A DNA stretch of 8,098 bases, taken from the NCBI GenBank assembly GCA_023387715.1, contig JAEWHQ010000379.1:1-8098 (forward strand), given 5' to 3'. A program made the position numbers and the translations under genes. The number at the start of each line of letters is the position of its first letter. Within the stretch, counting starts at the first letter, position 1. This stretch comes from Pseudomonadota bacterium (GTDB lineage: Bacteria > Pseudomonadota > Alphaproteobacteria > Rhizobiales > Rhizobiaceae). Below are positions 6,154 to 8,098 of the stretch, piece by piece. The notes under the pieces were generated by a model, which saw only the letters and a program-made list of their open reading frames with translations, ran no database searches and had not been told where the DNA came from.

Positions 6154-6927
6154 TTGTTGACAGCTGCGGAAGACCGGCAGATCAAAATAATTGAATTGTT
6201 GCGGGCGGAAAACTTCGTTTCTTTGCGCATGCTGTCGGATCAATTTGAAACATCTGCCGCCACCGTGCGCAGAGATCTGGATGAGTTGGAGGCTGCCGGA
6301 TTATTGCGCAGAACGCATGGCGGCGCTGTCGGCATCAATCAGGTTGCACTCGACGTCAGCCATGAAGCGCGTGCGGTCTCTTATCTCATCGAAAAACAAG
6401 CAATAGCCAAAATTGCAGCAGGACTGATTCATGATGGCGACACTGTATTACTGGATGCTGGTACAACCTCACTTGAAGTTGCAAAACAACTTTCGACAAA
6501 ACAAAAGCTGACACTGATCACCAATAGCCTTGATATCATTGCCGAATTGACACGAAGTAATATCAAAAATCTATATACGATAGGGGGCGAGTTTACGCCC
6601 ACCAACCGCTCTTTCCGCGGGCCTCTAGCTGAGCAGTTCATTCATCAGTTCACGGTCGACAAACTCATTCTCAATGTCAGTTCCATCGAACTTGATCGCG
6701 GTGTTTTATGTACATCCAGCCCCGCCAATGCCAGTATACAACACAGTATGATCAAGATTTCACGCCGTATAATCGTCGTAGCAGATCATTCGAAATTCAC
6801 CAAATCCAGCCTTTCTGTCATCGCTGATATCGAAGACGTAAGCGCCATCATTACCGATCAGCTGGCAGCGCCGATCCTGACCGATTTGCCGGAAAACCTA
6901 CGTCGGAAATTCATCGTCGCCGACTAG
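6154..6927 (+). CDS. DeoR/GlpR-family transcriptional regulator (paralogue 2)
   Basis: The 257-residue protein has the DeoR N-terminal HTH with 'TSAATVRRDLDELEAAG' and 'LLRRTHGGAV', then the sensor domain motifs DAGTTS at 101-106, ITNS, IGGE, SFRG and ADHSKF at 210-215. It aligns without internal gaps to paralogue 1; I count about 160 identities in 255 positions (63%), including the same unusual PxNASIQ segment and the same LR(K/R)KF tail. The start is TTG, which may keep its level low. It is the first gene of the rightward unit and lies 53 bp upstream of the family-5 binding protein gene with no terminator between them, so it is a probable local regulator of that transporter, in the position AccR holds relative to AccA in Agrobacterium. 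Whether the two paralogues share operators or effectors is unknown. Confidence 0.94.
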   Translation: MLTAAEDRQIKIIELLRAENFVSLRMLSDQFETSAATVRRDLDELEAAGLLRRTHGGAVGINQVALDVSHEARAVSYLIEKQAIAKIAAGLIHDGDTVLLDAGTTSLEVAKQLSTKQKLTLITNSLDIIAELTRSNIKNLYTIGGEFTPTNRSFRGPLAEQFIHQFTVDKLILNVSSIELDRGVLCTSSPANASIQHSMIKISRRIIVVADHSKFTKSSLSVIADIEDVSAIITDQLAAPILTDLPENLRRKFIVAD

Positions 6928-6980
6928 CCAACCACGCCTACATTCATCCTCTCAAAATCAAACCGGAGCCTATAAGCACC

Positions 6981-8098
6981 ATGTTCAAAACCAATCGCAG
7001 AAAATTCATGTTCGGGGTCAGTGCTGTCGCTCTGACATCCACAGTCGGCGTTAACTTTGCTTTCGCGCAAGACTTGCGCGCATTGCGAATTGGCGTCAAC
7101 GGTTTACCGTCATCCTTGGAGCCAATCAACGGTATCAGCAATACCGGCCCGCGTATTATCCATCAGATTTTTGATACATTGCTGGCCCGTGATTTCTTTG
7201 GCAATGGCGCGACAGGTGGCGGCACGGGTCTGAAAGCCATGCTTGCTGAAAGCTGGGAACGCATTGACGCAAAATCAGTCAGATTCAAGCTCCGCCAAGA
7301 TGTAAAATTCCACAATGGTGTTGAGATGACTGCTGAAGATGTAGCCTATACATTCTCGTCAGAACGCCTCTGGGGTGATGAAGCACTCAAGACGGTACCA
7401 AATGGCCGTAACTTCTCACCAAATTGGGATGAACCAGTTATCGAAGACAAATATACCGTTGTTTTGCGTACCAAAACGCCATCTTATCTGATTGAAAAAT
7501 ACCTAGCTTCATGGCTTGGCTGCATTGTGCCTAAAGCTTATTATAAAGAACTTGGCGCTGTTGCATTCGGTAGCAAACCAATAGGTACAGGCCCTTACAA
7601 ATTCTCCGAACTCGTCAGCAATGATCGTGTTGTACTCAGCGCCAATGAAGATTACTGGGGCGAAAAGCCAACTGCTTCAAGTATTACCTATCAGTCTGTA
7701 CCAGAGCCTGCAACACGCGTTGCCGGCCTTATCAGTGGTGAATATGATATCATCACCACTTTGACACCCGACGACATGGCTTTAATCAACAGCTATGATG
7801 ATCTGGAAACACGCGGCACACTCATTGAAAACGTGCACATGTTTACCTTCAATATGAACTTACCTTTGTTCAAGTCCAAGACCTTGCGCCGTGCCTTGGC
7901 ATTGGCGGTCAACCGCCCATTGTTGGTTGAATCGCTTTGGAAAAACCAGGCTTCCATTCCAAATGGCTTCAACTTCCCGCATTTTGGCGCAAGCTACGAC
8001 AAAGACCGCCGCGCGATGGAATATAATATTGAAGAAGCCAAGCGTCTGGTTAAAGAAAGCGGCTATGACGGCTCGCCGATCACATATCACACTATGGG
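6981..8098 (+). CDS. ABC transporter substrate-binding protein, family 5 (DppA/OppA-like), Tat-type leader (C-terminus off the right edge)
   Basis: The frame is open for 372 codons from ATG 6981 to the window end, so roughly the last quarter to third of a normal ~500-residue member is missing. The leader contains NRRKFMFG (Arg6-Arg7), a good twin-arginine motif, then a modest hydrophobic stretch and AFA before QD (cleavage about 29/30), so export may be Tat-dependent. Family-5 hallmarks are 'LAESWERID', 'VRFKLRQDVKFHNGVEMTAEDV', 'PIGTGPYKF', 'NEDYWGEKP' and 'LRRALALAVNRPLLVE'. Such proteins bind peptides, nickel, opines or sugar derivatives; AccA, which binds agrocinopine, belongs here. A GGAG at 6965-6968 precedes the ATG by 12 nt, a long spacing. 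The gene is downstream of DeoR paralogue 2 and presumably upstream of permease and ATPase genes outside the window. The ligand cannot be set from sequence; a sugar phosphodiester is inferred from the neighbouring GDPD. Confidence 0.92.
   Translation, partial: MFKTNRRKFMFGVSAVALTSTVGVNFAFAQDLRALRIGVNGLPSSLEPINGISNTGPRIIHQIFDTLLARDFFGNGATGGGTGLKAMLAESWERIDAKSVRFKLRQDVKFHNGVEMTAEDVAYTFSSERLWGDEALKTVPNGRNFSPNWDEPVIEDKYTVVLRTKTPSYLIEKYLASWLGCIVPKAYYKELGAVAFGSKPIGTGPYKFSELVSNDRVVLSANEDYWGEKPTASSITYQSVPEPATRVAGLISGEYDIITTLTPDDMALINSYDDLETRGTLIENVHMFTFNMNLPLFKSKTLRRALALAVNRPLLVESLWKNQASIPNGFNFPHFGASYDKDRRAMEYNIEEAKRLVKESGYDGSPITYHTM

Noticed and set aside
1030..8098. Assigning acc gene symbols or an opine plasmid origin
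   Set aside because: Family membership matches, but orthology cannot be shown without alignment; there are no replication, transfer or mobile genes in the window to indicate a plasmid.

Overview
The window reads like a carbohydrate or organophosphate uptake and breakdown locus from an alphaproteobacterium, most likely a member of the Hyphomicrobiales (Brucellaceae/Rhizobiaceae type). This placement rests on the family mix (two solute-binding proteins, LacI and DeoR regulators, a DUF4432 epimerase, an IMPase-like phosphatase and a GDPD) and on the protein flavour. Base composition looks balanced to slightly AT-leaning by eye. I could not search a database, so the genus is not assigned. I see no RNA genes, CRISPR array, insertion sequence or phage genes.

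Layout. Everything left of about 5.9 kb is on the minus strand; everything right of about 6.15 kb is on the plus strand. Read outward from the divergent control region at 5844-6153, the minus strand carries a DeoR-type regulator (5073-5843), a glycerophosphodiester phosphodiesterase-family enzyme (4144-4965) and a DUF4432 aldose-epimerase-like protein (3108-4133). After a 195-bp gap holding a perfect 18-bp palindrome come a LacI-type regulator (1845-2912), an inositol-monophosphatase-family phosphatase (1030-1848, overlapping lacI by 4 bp) and a PotD/Fbp-like periplasmic binding protein (1-981, cut by the left edge). The plus strand carries a second DeoR regulator (6154-6927), about 63% identical to the first by hand count, and then a family-5 (DppA/OppA-like) binding protein with a Tat-type leader (6981 onward, cut by the right edge).

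How the genes may work together. The two binding proteins would capture substrates for ABC transporters whose other subunits presumably lie outside the window. The GDPD enzyme would split an imported phosphodiester, the IMPase-like enzyme would remove phosphate from the resulting sugar or polyol phosphate, and the DUF4432 protein would interconvert anomers of the freed sugar. The DeoR regulators, whose family usually senses phosphorylated sugars, would respond to the intermediate. This set of families (DeoR repressor, family-5 binding protein, GDPD-like diesterase, IMPase-like phosphatase) is the same as that of the Agrobacterium acc (agrocinopine) system, but it is rearranged here, has an epimerase and duplicated regulators, and is joined to a LacI-controlled module. 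The best reading is an acc-like sugar-phosphodiester scavenging locus of unknown substrate. That is inference from family content, not proof.
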